A stretch of DNA of 64,000 nucleotides from Dipteris shenzhenensis (taxonomy: Eukaryota > Polypodiophyta > Polypodiopsida > Gleicheniales). Position 1 is the stretch's first letter, and every line of letters begins with the position of its first letter. The DNA lies in assembly GCA_047967505.1 (NCBI GenBank), contig CM106539.1, one strand, 5' to 3'. Under the pieces are notes generated by a model, which was not told where the DNA came from, searched no databases, and saw only the letters and a program-made list of their open reading frames with translations. Shown here one piece after another: positions 34,865-46,395 of the stretch. The position numbers and the translations under genes are program-made.

Positions 34865-36660
34865 GCCAGGAAGCTCTTCAGGCTCACCTGATCTTCGGGA
34901 GACCATATTTTAGGAGTTATATAACCTTTTGGGATGCCCTCCCAGTCCTAGGGAGTTATACAACTACATGACAGGTACTCTAAACACCCCCAGGAATCGG
35001 CACTATAGACTCCAAACCACCCCAACCCCACACCAGCTGAGATTACCCTAGCAAAGTCAACATAGCCCAGCTGGCTACACAGCCGAGCCCCTTCCCCCAT
35101 GCCGTCCTATGCCCCTTCCCCCATGCCGTCAAGAGGCCTTTGGCCTCGCAGAGTCATCGGCATACTCTCGTACAATCGAGTCTCAGTTCTCCAGCTACGA
35201 GTGGTCCACGTAGTCCCGTGCAGTCGAGAGTTGCTTCTCCAGCTACGAGTGGCCAGCGTACTAGCTCGAAACGACACAGTAGCAGGCGTAGTAGTAGGGA
35301 GAGTGGTGGGGGATGCATGGCACAATGCTTTGGGATGGGTGGTGGTGGGGAATCAAATGATTTATATGTGCCTCTGTGTGATGGTACGATCTACTATGAC
35401 ATCACTCAAACAGGAGGCATCTTGATGGATACACAGGGGAAGGACATCATGGCCTTCATGCGCTCTGTAATTGCTAACAATTACAGAGATTTCTTTATTC
35501 ACTACAAAGACCATCCAAAGAGGTTGGCTTATGAGACCCTCGCTACTGTTCGCTCTAGGTATCGTAACCCCCCTAATGTTTAGTTCACAAATAAATGGCC
35601 CAAGTCAAAGATTGTTACGATACTTAGCAATAAAAGATCTTTGGTTAAGAGGCAGGCACTAGCAAAGCTTGCTAGGCTCGAGGGAGATCAACCACCAAGG
35701 GGCCCACCCCACACCACTCACAAGCGTGAGTGGAAGAAAGCAATGAAGTCAGCAAAGGAGGAACCCAGTCTATAGCACATGGAGGCACAAAGCATCCAAA
35801 TGGAGCAAAATAGGCCCAATTTGTAAGTATCGATCTCAAATTATATTGTTTATGCAGTTATTAGGAGGCTGTTTCTTTATACTAACCCCTCCGCAAATTG
35901 TGTCATCTTGCAGCTCGATATTATGGGAAGGTACCCTACTCTTGTGGAGACAGCCTACCACTGCCACCATCATAGAGGAGATACATGGAGGCACTTCTAT
36001 AATGACGGGTTGATTACTAAGGAGCAGTATATCCGAGCTATTGGAGCACCCCCCGAGGTATTTGAAAGGAATTAAATAATGTCAATATTATAAGTAAAGA
36101 TTTGATTTTTCATATCATACATTGATATATGTTGTCCCATGTTTATAGGACCCTGCACAAGAAGATGAGGAAGAAGACGAGGAAGAAGGAGGCAGAGAAG
36201 GGAGTGCAAAAGGGAGCATAGAAGGGAACAAGGACATGGAGAACTTAGATTAGTCATAAAAGTAGTGCTGGCTACTCTTTTTTGTACTTAAAGCCACTAG
36301 CTTGGCTTCTGCCTCTTGTATATACACTCCTCTTATTTTTGGTAACTTGAAGCCACAAGACGTGGCTTAGCTTCATGCTATATGTACATACAAGCACTTT
36401 TTGAGCTATGAATTAATATGCACTCTTTTTATTTTTTTGGCTTTCAATTTTCTTGTGCAACGTTCTATCAATTAATGCCTTGTGAACTAAATGTTTTGGA
36501 GTTGTAATGTTTTATTTGGAATTATAATTATCGGCTATAGACGTGCTTGCAAGAGTGCTAATTAAAATGCAGTTGGCTGTAAGAATTGAATTACACAATG
36601 TGGAAATGGGATTCCTATAAGTACATAGCATACACAACATACACAACATTCTGTTCAAGC
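34865..36660 (+). pseudogene. Ptta/En/Spm-like gene remnant, copy B
   Basis: The most complete copy of this gene in the window. Coding from about 35,140: a Ser-rich basic region with repeated SPATSG motifs (residues ~15-45), ESGGGCMAQCF, DGTIYYDITQTGGILMD, GKDIMAFMRSVIANNYRDFF, RSRYRNPPNV. A TAG follows at 35,581 (CAG in copy B'), then FTNKWPKSKIVTILSNKRS, PPRGPPHTTHKREWKKAMKS and another TAG at 35,773 (CAG in copy A). Plausible introns (GTAAGT near 35,825; TTGCAG near 35,912) separate an exon with DIMGRYPTL and DGLITKEQYIRAIGAPPE, then an acidic exon of Glu/Gly repeats ending NLD and TAG (36,251). Three-exon layout and basic HTT block resemble plant transposase_24, but no catalytic transposase is present. 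The 3' flank to 36,660 matches 30,214-30,640. Confidence 0.55.
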
Positions 36661-36689
36661 ACACAAAATTTAAAAAATATTATGTAGCG

Positions 36690-36940
36690 CATCTATCAGG
36701 GCATCTATAAATGCGTCTATCTGTTCGAGAGTCATCTATTTTTGCATCTATAGATGTGTCTATAAACACATCTATAAATGCGTCTATAAACACGTTTATA
36801 GATGCGTCTGTCTATTTTTTAAAATTTCTAGCAAAGTGTCTATTTATGCTTCTATATGCACATCTATAGGCGCATCAGTCTGCTATGTAGACATGCCTTT
36901 AGATGCGGGTCTGTAGACGCGCTAATAGACGTGCAAATAG
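36690..36940 (+). repeat. Minisatellite with ATCTATAGATGCGTCT-like units, site 2
   Basis: About fifteen degenerate 12-16-bp units (CATCTATAAATGCGTCT, ACACGTTTATAGATGCG and so on). Non-coding. Same family as 32,960-33,075; the two sites bracket the B'/B En/Spm-like pair. Confidence 0.75.
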
Positions 36941-37950
36941 ATGCATCCATAAGTTTTTCTTTTAGTTGAGTAAATGTGTCTGTGTGTGCATGTGTAGGTG
37001 CTTTGTCTTGTTGTGGATGAATCTTTGGAAATGTATATGAGAATGATTTGATCACTCACTTTCAGAGCTTATTATTCTCATGGAGGGAGTTTATATGTAT
37101 ACAAAAATGTATTGATCACTCGTTGTCTGCAGGGATCGCATGGCATAAAGATGTTACAAAGAGTCTTGATCTGCATGCCAAACAATAGGAGAAAAACAAT
37201 ATTTTTATGAGAGATATTATAAGGTTTGACATCATCTTGCAAGTTACCCTTATTTTAGGCCATGAGGACAAAATCAAGCTGCCACTAATGTGTAGGCCAA
37301 ACAACTGGAGGAAGACAATATTTTTACTAGAGATAGTATAATTTGACATCATCTTGCAAGCTATCCTTATTATAGGCCATGAAGACAAAATTAGGCTGCC
37401 ACCACTGTCCCCATTTGACCAACTATCTTCTCAAGAAGAAGCTCTAGAGTAAAGGACTATGTTTTTAACACCAATTTCATTAATTTTGGACTCTTGCACT
37501 GTCCAAATTCATTTTGTGAGATAATTTTGGATAAAAAATTTCAAAAAAAGAGGCTCTTATAAAACAAAACATTGACTCAAAAAGGAAGATTTTAAAAAAT
37601 CAAATTAGAAAAAATGACGTGAGATGTTATTAAAACTAGAGTACATTAAAAATAGAGTACATCACATTGTTAAAAGAGACAAAAAGTAAGATTTTAAAAA
37701 ATCAAATTAGAAAAAATGGCGTGACATGTTATGAAAACTAGAGTACATTTCAAAAAGAGCACATCACATTTGTAAAGAAGTAGATCATATTACTCAAAGC
37801 CATATGGTGTCAAAAAACACCTTAATACAGTCTCTCTTAACATCATCTTAACATCACATTTGTACAAGAAGTAGATCATATTACTCAAAGCCATATGGTG
37901 TCAAAAAACACCTTAATACAGTCTCTCTTATCTTCTTAATCACCCTAAGT

Positions 37951-38376
37951 CTAGAAGATCTCATCATTGGTCTCTCTTATCTTCTCAACAACCCAATCTT
38001 TCACTGCCTCCATAGCTGTATCCTCAACATAATTACATGCGAAGAAGAAATTCAAGCAATCATAAATTGTTTCTTTATAATTTCTCTGAGAGGCTCTTGT
38101 TGTTCTCTCAGCATCCGCATCAAATCGCCCATGACGCGAGTTGTGATAACGCAGGTTACTTAAGAAGTCTAATAGATCTTGTCATGCTTTTATCATACAT
38201 CTTAAAAGTCTTTCACTCTCTACTATCTTGAGAGTCTCCTCCCTCTCTGCGTGCCTTTGTGCAGCAAATTCCTCTCTCTCCATGTGTGTCAAAGGAGAAC
38301 CTTGTCGAATTCTGGCCTCTCTCTGTGCTCCTTGGTCAGCAATCCATTCTTTGAGATTGTTAATTCCGAACTCCAT
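37951..38376 (-). pseudogene. Unknown helical ORF, copy 1 of 3
   Basis: I do not recognise the product. Minus-strand frame from MEFGINNLKEWIADQG to a TAG at 37,951, about 141 codons. Residues 10-55 are charged and probably helical (REARIRQGSP, MEREEFAAQRHAEREE). After residue 64 a TGA (probable Arg CGA) is followed in the same frame by QDLLDFLSNLRYH, a HGRFDADAER block and FFFACNYVEDTAMEAVKDW. A splice acceptor-like TTTTGTAG lies upstream, so it may be a last exon. The gene is dead through the TGA. Confidence 0.55.
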
Positions 38377-39659
38377 GTCTTTGACAATGCCAAGGACATT
38401 AGGAAAAAAGGGAGCTCATTTTGGGGCCCTGTAAGAAATTCACTATTTTCTCTTTTCTCTCTCTACAAAAGTAAGAAAATATGGATACTTGCGTGAGAAA
38501 TGTCAGTGTGAAAAGGAATAAATATATTCTTTCACATGCTTTACATTCAATGTTCATATAAGAGCAACACTTTTCTGTGCAGAATTTGGTGATTCTGACA
38601 CCACAGATGCATCCGGAACGGTCCAAAACCCTAAAAACGGTACTGGAAACGCTGGAATCGGACATCTGGAGGCCCGAAAACGGCCAAAAAAGGCCGAAAA
38701 GTGGGATTTGCAGCAAAACGCGATCTGACACCAAAATGTATATGAGAATGATTTGATCACTCACTTTCAGAGCTTATTATTCTCATGGAGGGAGTTTATA
38801 TGTATACAAAAATGTATTGATCACTCGTTGTGTCTGCAGGGATCGCATGGCATAAAGATGTTACAAACAGTCTTGATCTGCATGCCAAACAATAGGAGAA
38901 AAACAATATTTTTATAAGAGATATTATAAGGTTTGACATCATCTTGCAAGCTACCCTTATTTTAGGCCATGAAGACAAAATCAAGCTGCCGCTAATGTGC
39001 AGGCCAAATAATAGGAGGAAGACAATATTTTTACTAGAGATAGTATAAGGTTTGACATCATCTTGCAAGCTATCCTTATTATAGGCCATGAAGACAAAAT
39101 TAGGCTGCCACCACTGTCCCCATTTGACCAACTATCTTCTCAAGAAGAAGCTCTAGAGTAAAGGACTATGTTTTTAACACCTATTTCATTAATTTTGGAC
39201 TCTTGCACTGTCCAAATTCATTTTGTGAGATAATTTTGGATAAAACATTTCAAAAAAAGAGGCTCTTATAAAACAAAACATTGACTCAAAAAGGAAGATT
39301 TTAAAAAATCAAATTAGAAAAAATGACGTGAGATGTTATTAAAACTAGAGTACATTAAAAATAGAGTACATCACATTGTTAAAAGAGACAAAAAGTAAGA
39401 TTTTAAAAAATCAAATTAGAAAAAATGGCGTGACATGTTATGAAAACTAGAGTACATTTCAAAAAGAGCACATCACATTTGTAAAGAAGTAGATCATATT
39501 ACTCAAAGCCATATGGTGTCAAAAAACACCTTAATACAGTCTCTCTTAACATCATCTTAACATCACATTTGTACAAGAAGTAGATCATATTACTCAAAGC
39601 CATATGGTGTCAAAAAACACCTTAATACAGTCTCTCTTATCTTCTTAATCACCCTAAGT

Positions 39660-40085
39660 CTAGAAGATCTCATCATTGGTCTCTCTTATCTTCTCAACAA
39701 CCCAATCTTTCACTGCCTCCATAGCTGTATCCTCAACATAATTACATGCGAAGAAGAAATTCAAGCAATCATAAATTGTTTCTTTATAATTTCTCTGAGA
39801 GGCTCTTGTTGTTCTCTCAGCATCCGCATCAAATCGCCCATGACGCGAGCTGTGATAACGCAAGTTACTTAAGAAGTCTAATAGATCTTGTCATGCTTTT
39901 ATCATACATCTTAAAAGTCTTTCACTCTCTACTATCTTGAGAGTCTCCTCCCTCTCTGCGTGCCTTTGTGCAGCAAATTCCTCTCTCTCCATGTGTGTCA
40001 AAGGAGAACCTTGTCGAATTCTGGCCTCTCTCTGTGCTCCTTGGTCAGCAATCCATTCTTTGAGATTGTTAATTCCGAACTCCAT
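39660..40085 (-). pseudogene. Unknown helical ORF, copy 2 of 3
   Basis: Same as copy 1 with an N to S change in RYHSSRHGRF. It shares the internal TGA after residue 64, so the nonsense mutation predates tandem amplification. Followed by the shared 3' tail. Confidence 0.55.
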
Positions 40086-41368
40086 GTCTTTGACAATGCC
40101 AAGGACATTAGAAAAAAAGGGAGCTCATTTTGGGGCCCTGTAAGAAATTCACTATTTTCTCTTTTCTCTCTCTACAAAAGCAAGAAAATATGGATACTTG
40201 CGTGAGAAATGTCAGTGTGAAAAGGAATAAATATATTCTTTCACATGCTTTACATTCAATGTTCATATAAGAGCAACACTTTTCTGTGCAGAATTTGGTG
40301 ATTCTGACACCACAGATGCGTCCGGAACGGTCCAAAACCCTGAAAACGGCACTGGAAACGCTAGAATCGGACATCCGGAGGCCCGAAAACGGCCAAAAAA
40401 GGCCGAAAAGTGGGATTTGCAGCAAAATGCGATCTGACACCAAAATGTATATGAGAATGATTTGATCACTCACTTTCAGAGCTTATTATTCTCATGGAGG
40501 GAGTTTATATGTATACAAAAATGTATTGATCACTCGTTGTGTCTGCAGGGATCGCATGGCATAAAGATGTTACAAACAGTCTTGATCTGCATGCCAAACA
40601 ATAGGAGAAAAACAATATTTTTATAAGAGATATTATAAGGTTTGACATCATCTTGCAAGCTACCCTTATTTTAGGCCATGAAGACAAAATCAAGCTGCCA
40701 CTAATGTGCAGGCCAAATAACAGGAGGAAGACAATATTTTTACTAGAGATAGTATAAGGTTTGACATCATCTTGCAAGCTATCCTTATTATAGGCCATGA
40801 AGACAAAATTAGGCTGCCACCACTGTCCCCATTTGACCAACTATCTTCTCAAGAAGAAGCTCTAGAGTAAAGGACTATGTTTTTAACACCTATTTCATTA
40901 ATTTTGGACTCTTGCACTGTCCAAATTCATTTTGTGAGATAATTTTGGATAAAACATTTCAAAAAAAGAGGCTCTTATAAAACAAAACATTGACTCAAAA
41001 AGGAAGATTTTAAAAAATCAAATTAGAAAAAATGACGTGAGATGTTATTAAAACTAGAGTACATTAAAAATAGAGTACATCACATTGTTAAAAGAAACAA
41101 AAAGTAAGATTTTAAAAAATCAAATTAGAAAAAATGGCGTGACATGTTATGAAAACTAGAGTACATTTCAAAAAGAGTACATCACATTTGTAAAGAAGTA
41201 GATCATATTACTCAAAGCCATATGGTGTCAAAAAACACCTTAATACAGTCTCTCTTAACATCATCTTAACATCACATTTGTACAAGAAGTAGATCATATT
41301 ACTCAAAGCCATATGGTGTCAAAAAACACCTTAATACAGTCTCTCTTATCTTCTTAATCACCCTAAGT

Positions 41369-41794
41369 CTAGAAGATCTCATCATTGGTCTCTCTTATCT
41401 TCTCAACAACCCAATCTTTCACTGCCTCCATAGCTGTATCCTCAACATAATTACATGCGAAGAAGAAATTTAAGCAATCATAAATTGTTTCTTTATAATT
41501 TCTCTGAGAGGCTCTTATTGTTCTCTCAGCGTCCGCATCAAATCGCCCATGACGCGAGCTGCAATAACGCAGGTTACTTAAGAAGTCTAATAGATCTTGT
41601 CATGCTTTTATCATACATCTTAAAAGTCTTTCACTCTCTACTATCTTGAGAGTCTCCTCCCTCTCTGCGTGCCTTTGTGCAGCAAATTCCTCTCTCTCCA
41701 TGTGTGTCAAAGGAGAACCTTGTCGAATTCTGGCCTCTCTCTGTGCTCCTTGGTCAGCAATCCATTCTTTGAGATTGTTAATTCCGAACTCCAT
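41369..41794 (-). pseudogene. Unknown helical ORF, copy 3 of 3
   Basis: Same layout and same internal TGA as the other two copies, with a few substitutions (for example in the HGRFDADAER region). The unit to which it belongs carries the extra internal duplication and ends in the palindrome. Confidence 0.55.
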
Positions 41795-42162
41795 GTCTTT
41801 GACAATGCCAAGGACATTAGGAAAAAAGGGAGCTCATTTTGGGGCCCTGTAAGAAATTCACTATTTTCTCTTTTCTCTCTCTACAAAAGCAAGAAAATAT
41901 GGATACTTGCGTGAGAAATGTCAGTGTGAAAAGGAATAAATATATTCTTTCACATGCCGAACTCCATGTCTTTGACAATGCCAAGGACATTAGGAAAAAA
42001 TGGAGCTCATTTTGGGGCCCTGTAAGAAATTCACTATTTTCTCTTTTCTCTCTCTACAAAAGCAAGAAAATATGGATACTTGCGTGAGAAATGTCAGTGT
42101 GAAAAGGAATAAATATATTCTTTCACATGCTTTACATTCAATGTTCATATAAGAGCAACACT

Positions 42163-42482
42163 TTTCTGTGTAGAATTTGGTGATTCTGACACCGCAGACG
42201 CGTCCGGAACGGTCCAAAACCCCAAAAACGGCACTGGAAACGCTGGAATCGGACATCCGGAGGCCCGGAAATGGCCATAAAAGGCCGACAAGTGGGATTT
42301 GCAGCAAAACGCGATCTGGCACCTTTTGAAGGTGCCAGATCGCGTTTTGCTGCAAATCCCACTTTATGGCCGTTTCCGGGCCTCCGGATGTCCGATTCCA
42401 GCGTTTCCAGTGCCGTTTTTGGGGTTTTGGACCGTTCCGGACGCGTCTGCGGTGTCAGAATCACCAAATTCTGCACAGAAAA
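42163..42482. repeat. ~320-bp near-perfect palindrome
   Basis: Arms 42,163-42,325 and 42,329-42,482 are reverse complements around a 3-nt loop TTG (42,326-42,328); the centre reads GGCACCTTTTGAAGGTGCC. The arms differ by about 10 bp missing from the right arm and a few substitutions. The left arm is the end of the third 1,709-bp unit, so the right arm is an inverted copy of the unit edge. Confidence 0.9.
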
Positions 42483-42639
42483 TAAATTGTTAAAAGATTC
42501 AAATTAGATCACCTCATTAATGTGACATGCTTCTACGAACATATAGTACTATTTCTTTTTCTTATTTTCATCTTCTTTTGTTGAATTTTCAACGTTACGT
42601 TGGCCCACTCCTGATTGGTTGAGAGCTTATTTTCTCTCT

Positions 42640-42970
42640 CTTCTAAAAGGCCCCAAAATGAGTGTTTGTGGAAGGACTAGGATAGAAGAATACAAGTTAC
42701 TCAGAAGGACTAGGATGTAAGAAATAAGAGAGTGTTTGTGGAAGGACTAGGATGGAAGAATACAAGTGCACTAAGGCACGATGTGTTCACTATGATAAGG
42801 ATAAGGGTTGGAATAAAGTGAGAGGCACGATGTGTTCACTATGATAAGGATAAGGGTTGGAATAAAGCAAGTGGAGATTGAATGCTCTACTTTAAGTGAG
42901 TAGAGATGATAAGGGTTGGAATAAAGTGAGAAAAGCATTGTGAATGCTCTACTTTAATTGAGTGGAGACT
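42640..42970 (+). repeat. Nested short direct repeats
   Basis: GAAGGACTAGGATGGAAGAATACAAG-type phrases and GGCACGATGTGTTCACTATG, AAGGGTTGGAATAAAG and GAATGCTCTACTTTAA each occur two to three times in interleaved order. Non-coding. Confidence 0.8.
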
Positions 42971-42982
42971 GTCCAACTGAAT

Positions 42983-43531
42983 AAAATTCTCATCACACAA
43001 GGATTTATTTCCAAATAATCACATCATCATACATTCATATCATAAAATTGTGTGCATGAAGAAATATATTACAAATATTACATCATCACATATTCATATC
43101 AAAATTCTCATCACACAAGGATTTATTTCTAAATAATCACATCATCACACATTCATATCATAAAATTGTGTGCATGAAGAAATATATTACAAATATTACA
43201 TCATCACATATTCATATCAAAATTCTCATCACACAAGGATTTATTTCCAAATAATCACATCATCACACATTCATATCATAAAATTGTGTGCATGAAGAAA
43301 TATATTACAAATATTACATCATCACATATTCATATCAAAATTCTCATCACACAAGGATTTATTTCCAAATAATCACATCATCACACATTCATATCATAAA
43401 ATTGTGTGCATGAAGAAATATATTACAAATATTACATCATCACATATTCATATCAAAATTCTCATCACACAAGGATTTATTTCCAAATAATCACATCATC
43501 ACACATTCATATCATAAAATTGTGTGCATGA
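42983..43531 (+). repeat. 118-bp tandem repeat, 4.6 copies
   Basis: AAAATTCTCATCACACAAGG starts at 42,983, 43,101, 43,219, 43,337 and 43,455: an exact 118-bp period, four full units plus a partial one. Units are almost identical and A/T-rich, with GTGTGCATGAAG and ATTACATCATCACATATTC. It lies just downstream of the right Ulp1-like gene. No spacers vary between units, so this is not a CRISPR. Confidence 0.95.
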
Positions 43532-43629
43532 AATAATTATATAAATATCATCAGTAAATGCCACTTAAGTAATAAGTCACAAATTAGTGTATAATCAACA
43601 AAAACTACAAACACAACATCATACATGCA

Positions 43630-44885
43630 TCACAACTCTTGTGATGCTTCTAGTGGAGACTGTGGCAACTCTTCTGATGCTTCCAATGGAGGCTGTGGTG
43701 TTGTAGATGTACACTCAGTCTCTACTTCTTCTATAGTATGTAGTGCTTTCAGAGTAGACTCAGTATCCTCTTCCTTAAATGCAAGCGGAGGCGGTGGCAA
43801 CTCTTCTGATGCTTCCAGTGGAGGCTGTGGTGCTGTAGTTGTACATTGTTTCTCTACTTCTTCTGTAGTGTTGTGCAGTGCTTTCATAGTAGACTCAGTC
43901 TCCTCTTCCTTAAAGGGAAGCTCTGATATTGCTTCAGTTGCACGTTGTATTCTAATGGCAGCAATTAGGTCTCGAATGATTTCAGCCCTAAACAATTGTA
44001 TATCCTCCTCTGAATATTTGAGCTCCAAAGAGTCTTCCGATGAGATCTGTGGCTTAACTGAGAAAATTTCTTTGAAAATCAACATGCAGTTGTAGGCAAT
44101 TCTCCACCCACAACTATGCCCATCTTCCTACTCTACTACTAAACACTTTTGGAAGTCTACCGAGTCTTTATACTGTCTTGTTTCTCTGATAGCAGATACC
44201 AACTTCTTAATCGACCTGCTTATCGTGACATATTAAAAAAACTTAGTGTGTCTATTACATAAGGTACATAATATAGAAGTAACAACAGATTAATAGAATA
44301 CTTACGTTTGCACTAAGCCATGAAAGCCTGCAATCGAGTTAACAAACCAACAATAGTTGTCTTCAAAGTCCCAAACCACTAGACTCCAATGTTCCCTACA
44401 CGAATAATTAAGAACCATTATTATTTAACACAATGTTGCCAGTATAAGATGAAAATAAAGGTTGCCATGATACTTACGTCTCATGATATGCCATAAATAG
44501 GACTCGCACACCATGTAAATGTAAAGGCTGTAACAATTTACAAACATCGGCTATTGTCTTTCTGCTATCGCTAAGTATAGGAGAAAGGAGGGAATCCAAC
44601 ATATACACATGATTTTGTACGACTTTACCAAATCGTGAGATAACTATACTGCACCAACAAATAAATGAATATTAGCTTATTAGATTTAATCAAAATATTG
44701 AATTATCAAGCAAAGAAAAAGTTTGTATCAAACTTGAGAATGGCCATCATAACGTTGTTATTGACCTCATTTGAAGCTCTAGAGAGAATTGAAATCTCCT
44801 CTCCCCCAAATTCAAGATACTGAGGTCTATGTTGAATCATAACCCTAACATTAAAAGAGCTTCCCAATTCTTCCAATGAAGCCAT
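43630..44885 (-). pseudogene. Right Ulp1-like gene: protease domain c and C-terminus
   Basis: Third protease-like domain. c1 (44,880-44,735): ASLEELGSSFNVRVMIQ, FGGEEISIL. c2 (44,650-44,490): YMLDSLLSPILSDSRKTIAD. c3 (44,402-44,308): EHWSLVVWDF ... WFVNSIAGFHG, with the His and an Asn at the usual Asp position. c4 (44,222 on): a TAG at 44,128 where the active-site Gln is expected, then EDGHSCGWRIAYNC with the catalytic Cys kept. After the domain come AFRAE-like helix segments, then a tail with two ~44-residue repeats (KEEETESTMKALHN ... and QPPLEASEELPPPP) ending at a stop at 43,630. The family is Ulp1/C48 by motif; such proteases cleave ubiquitin-like tags and often ride on plant transposons. 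Whether this one did is inference. Confidence 0.6.
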
Positions 44886-44934
44886 GTTTGTAGAAATGAG
44901 GTCTTCTATCCTCTTTGACTCTTTGACGGCATTT

Positions 44935-45960
44935 ATTTTGCAATCAATGATTGCTCGAATGGTACATGTTATAAATGCATAGAGATGCAAATCCGTATAT
45001 GTTGACAGTGTGGTGTCATTTTGTATCTTAAAAATTTGACCAAGTACCAAAAAGCAATTGTAGTCCACCCTCCATCCACAATTATAGATGTGGCTATTCT
45101 CTTGATGTGATACCTGACATGTTATATACTCTATTTGTTGTGCCAAGTCACATTGCCGCATTACTATGTCAATAGCACCTACTAACTTTCGAGCTGATCT
45201 GCACATCAAAACATATAACAACAGTGAATATGTGCATTGCATATCAATCTACATGTCAAGAAGGACAACAAGTGTAGTCTATACTTACTCTAACACATTG
45301 CCATGGATGGATGTCATTGAGTTGGCAAAGAAGCACTTCTTCACAAGGATGTCCATGACTACCAAACTCCAATGTGAGCTGCATTATCAATAAAGAATAA
45401 TTATTGTGTTTGAGACAATTCTAGCAATGCAATAGAAAAAACAAGTAGGGTTTGATGCTTACTTCTCATAATATGCTGTAAAAATAACTCGTGTGTCATT
45501 CATAGGAACGTGCTTCAACCACTTGCAAACATCCTCTATGGTTTCTTCTTTGTTGCTAAGCACTTCCGAAATACGAGGATCGAGCATATATGAAACGCTT
45601 TGTATATTTTGCGAAAAATTTGCTATAACATTACTATATTTAAAAAAAAAAGTATTAGCTTCTTGGGTTTAATCAAAATAAGCAAAGTATAAAGCCAAGG
45701 AAAAGGCTGCATCAAACCTGAGGATGGTTGTAATGAATTTGACATTAACCTCATTCTTAGGATTCAAGAGGATTGAAATCTCTTCTTCACCAAATTCAAA
45801 AAAATGAGGTTGTTGTCGAATTAACAACATAGCGATGAATGAACTTCCAATCTGCTCCAATAGATTCATATTTTCATGACTCATCTTATTGAGAGAGTAG
45901 TCTACATCGTATTCTTCTTCACTTGCTATGTCCTCCACATCCTCCTTCTGCCATAAAAAT
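44935..45960 (-). pseudogene. Right Ulp1-like gene: protease domain b
   Basis: b1 (45,957-45,720): EDVEDIASEEEYDVDYSL, then RQQPHFFEFGEEEISIL; here CAG replaces the TAG seen in the left copy. b2 (45,640-45,466): YMLDPRISEVLSNKEETIED. b3 (45,380-45,292): SHWSLVVMD ... FFANSM. b4 (45,202-44,935): RSARKLVGAIDIVMRQCDL, HQENSHIYNCGWRVDYN, then DLHLYAFITCTIRAI. His, Asn, Gln and Cys are all in place, and no in-frame stop was found in these blocks. This is the only one of the three domains on this strand that looks intact at motif level. Confidence 0.6.
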
Positions 45961-46009
45961 ATAAAAAAGTTATGCGATATACACATCCCAAATAAAGGCT
46001 TAAACAAGC

Positions 46010-46395
46010 AGATAAGGTTTCATACATGCTTTCATTAGAGTGAGTCTCTCCTCTGCTTGGAGCAAAAATTTAAAAAGGTTTCATACATGCTTTCATTAGA
46101 GTGAGTCTCTCCTCCTCTTGGAGGAAAAATTTAAAAAGTATGAGATTTACACATCCCAAATAAAAATAATGGTTTAAATAATCATAGAAGTATAAAGATA
46201 GCATGCTTTCATTAGACAAGTTATGAGATTTACACGTCCCAAATAAAAATAATGGTTTAAATAATCATAGAAGTATAAAGATAGCATGCTTTCATTAGAC
46301 TCAGTCTCTTCTCCTCTTGGAGGAAAATATAAAAAAGTTATGAGATTTACACATCCCAATTAAAGGCTTGAACAAGCATACAAGTATAAAGATAA
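46010..46395 (-). repeat. Intronic short tandem repeats, right copy
   Basis: A block containing CATGCTTTCATTAGA, AGTCTCT(C/T)CTCC and ATGAGATTTACACATCCCAA (plus-strand reading) is repeated about four times between domains b and a. It is the counterpart of 14,870-15,225. Confidence 0.75.

Larger units (their letters stand above)
37031..42325 (-). repeat. Tandem array of three ~1,709-bp units
   Basis: Landmarks recur at fixed intervals: ATGTATATGAGAATGATTTG at 37,031, 38,736 and 40,445, and the dead ORF at 37,951, 39,660 and 41,369. Units 2 and 3 are almost identical; unit 1 (1,705 bp) is slightly divergent, and unit 3 has an extra ~180-bp internal duplication (41,955-42,130 repeats 41,783-41,950). 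On the minus strand a unit reads TGGTGTCAGATCGCG (a tRNA-primer-like sequence at its edge), a GC-rich leader, an exon with the dead ORF, and the 3' tail also found at 16,665-17,270. Unit ends were chosen by repeat phase, so the true boundary may differ. This may be a tandemly duplicated fragment of an LTR-type element carrying a captured exon. Confidence 0.85.

Noticed and set aside
37031-42325. Three LTRs of a retrotransposon
   Set aside because: The units are directly tandem without internal pol regions or target duplications. The primer-like TGGTGTCAGA alone is not enough to call LTRs, so I left it as a tandem array.
42983-43531. CRISPR-like regular repeat
   Set aside because: Exact tandem units of 118 bp with no variable spacers, in a eukaryotic context.
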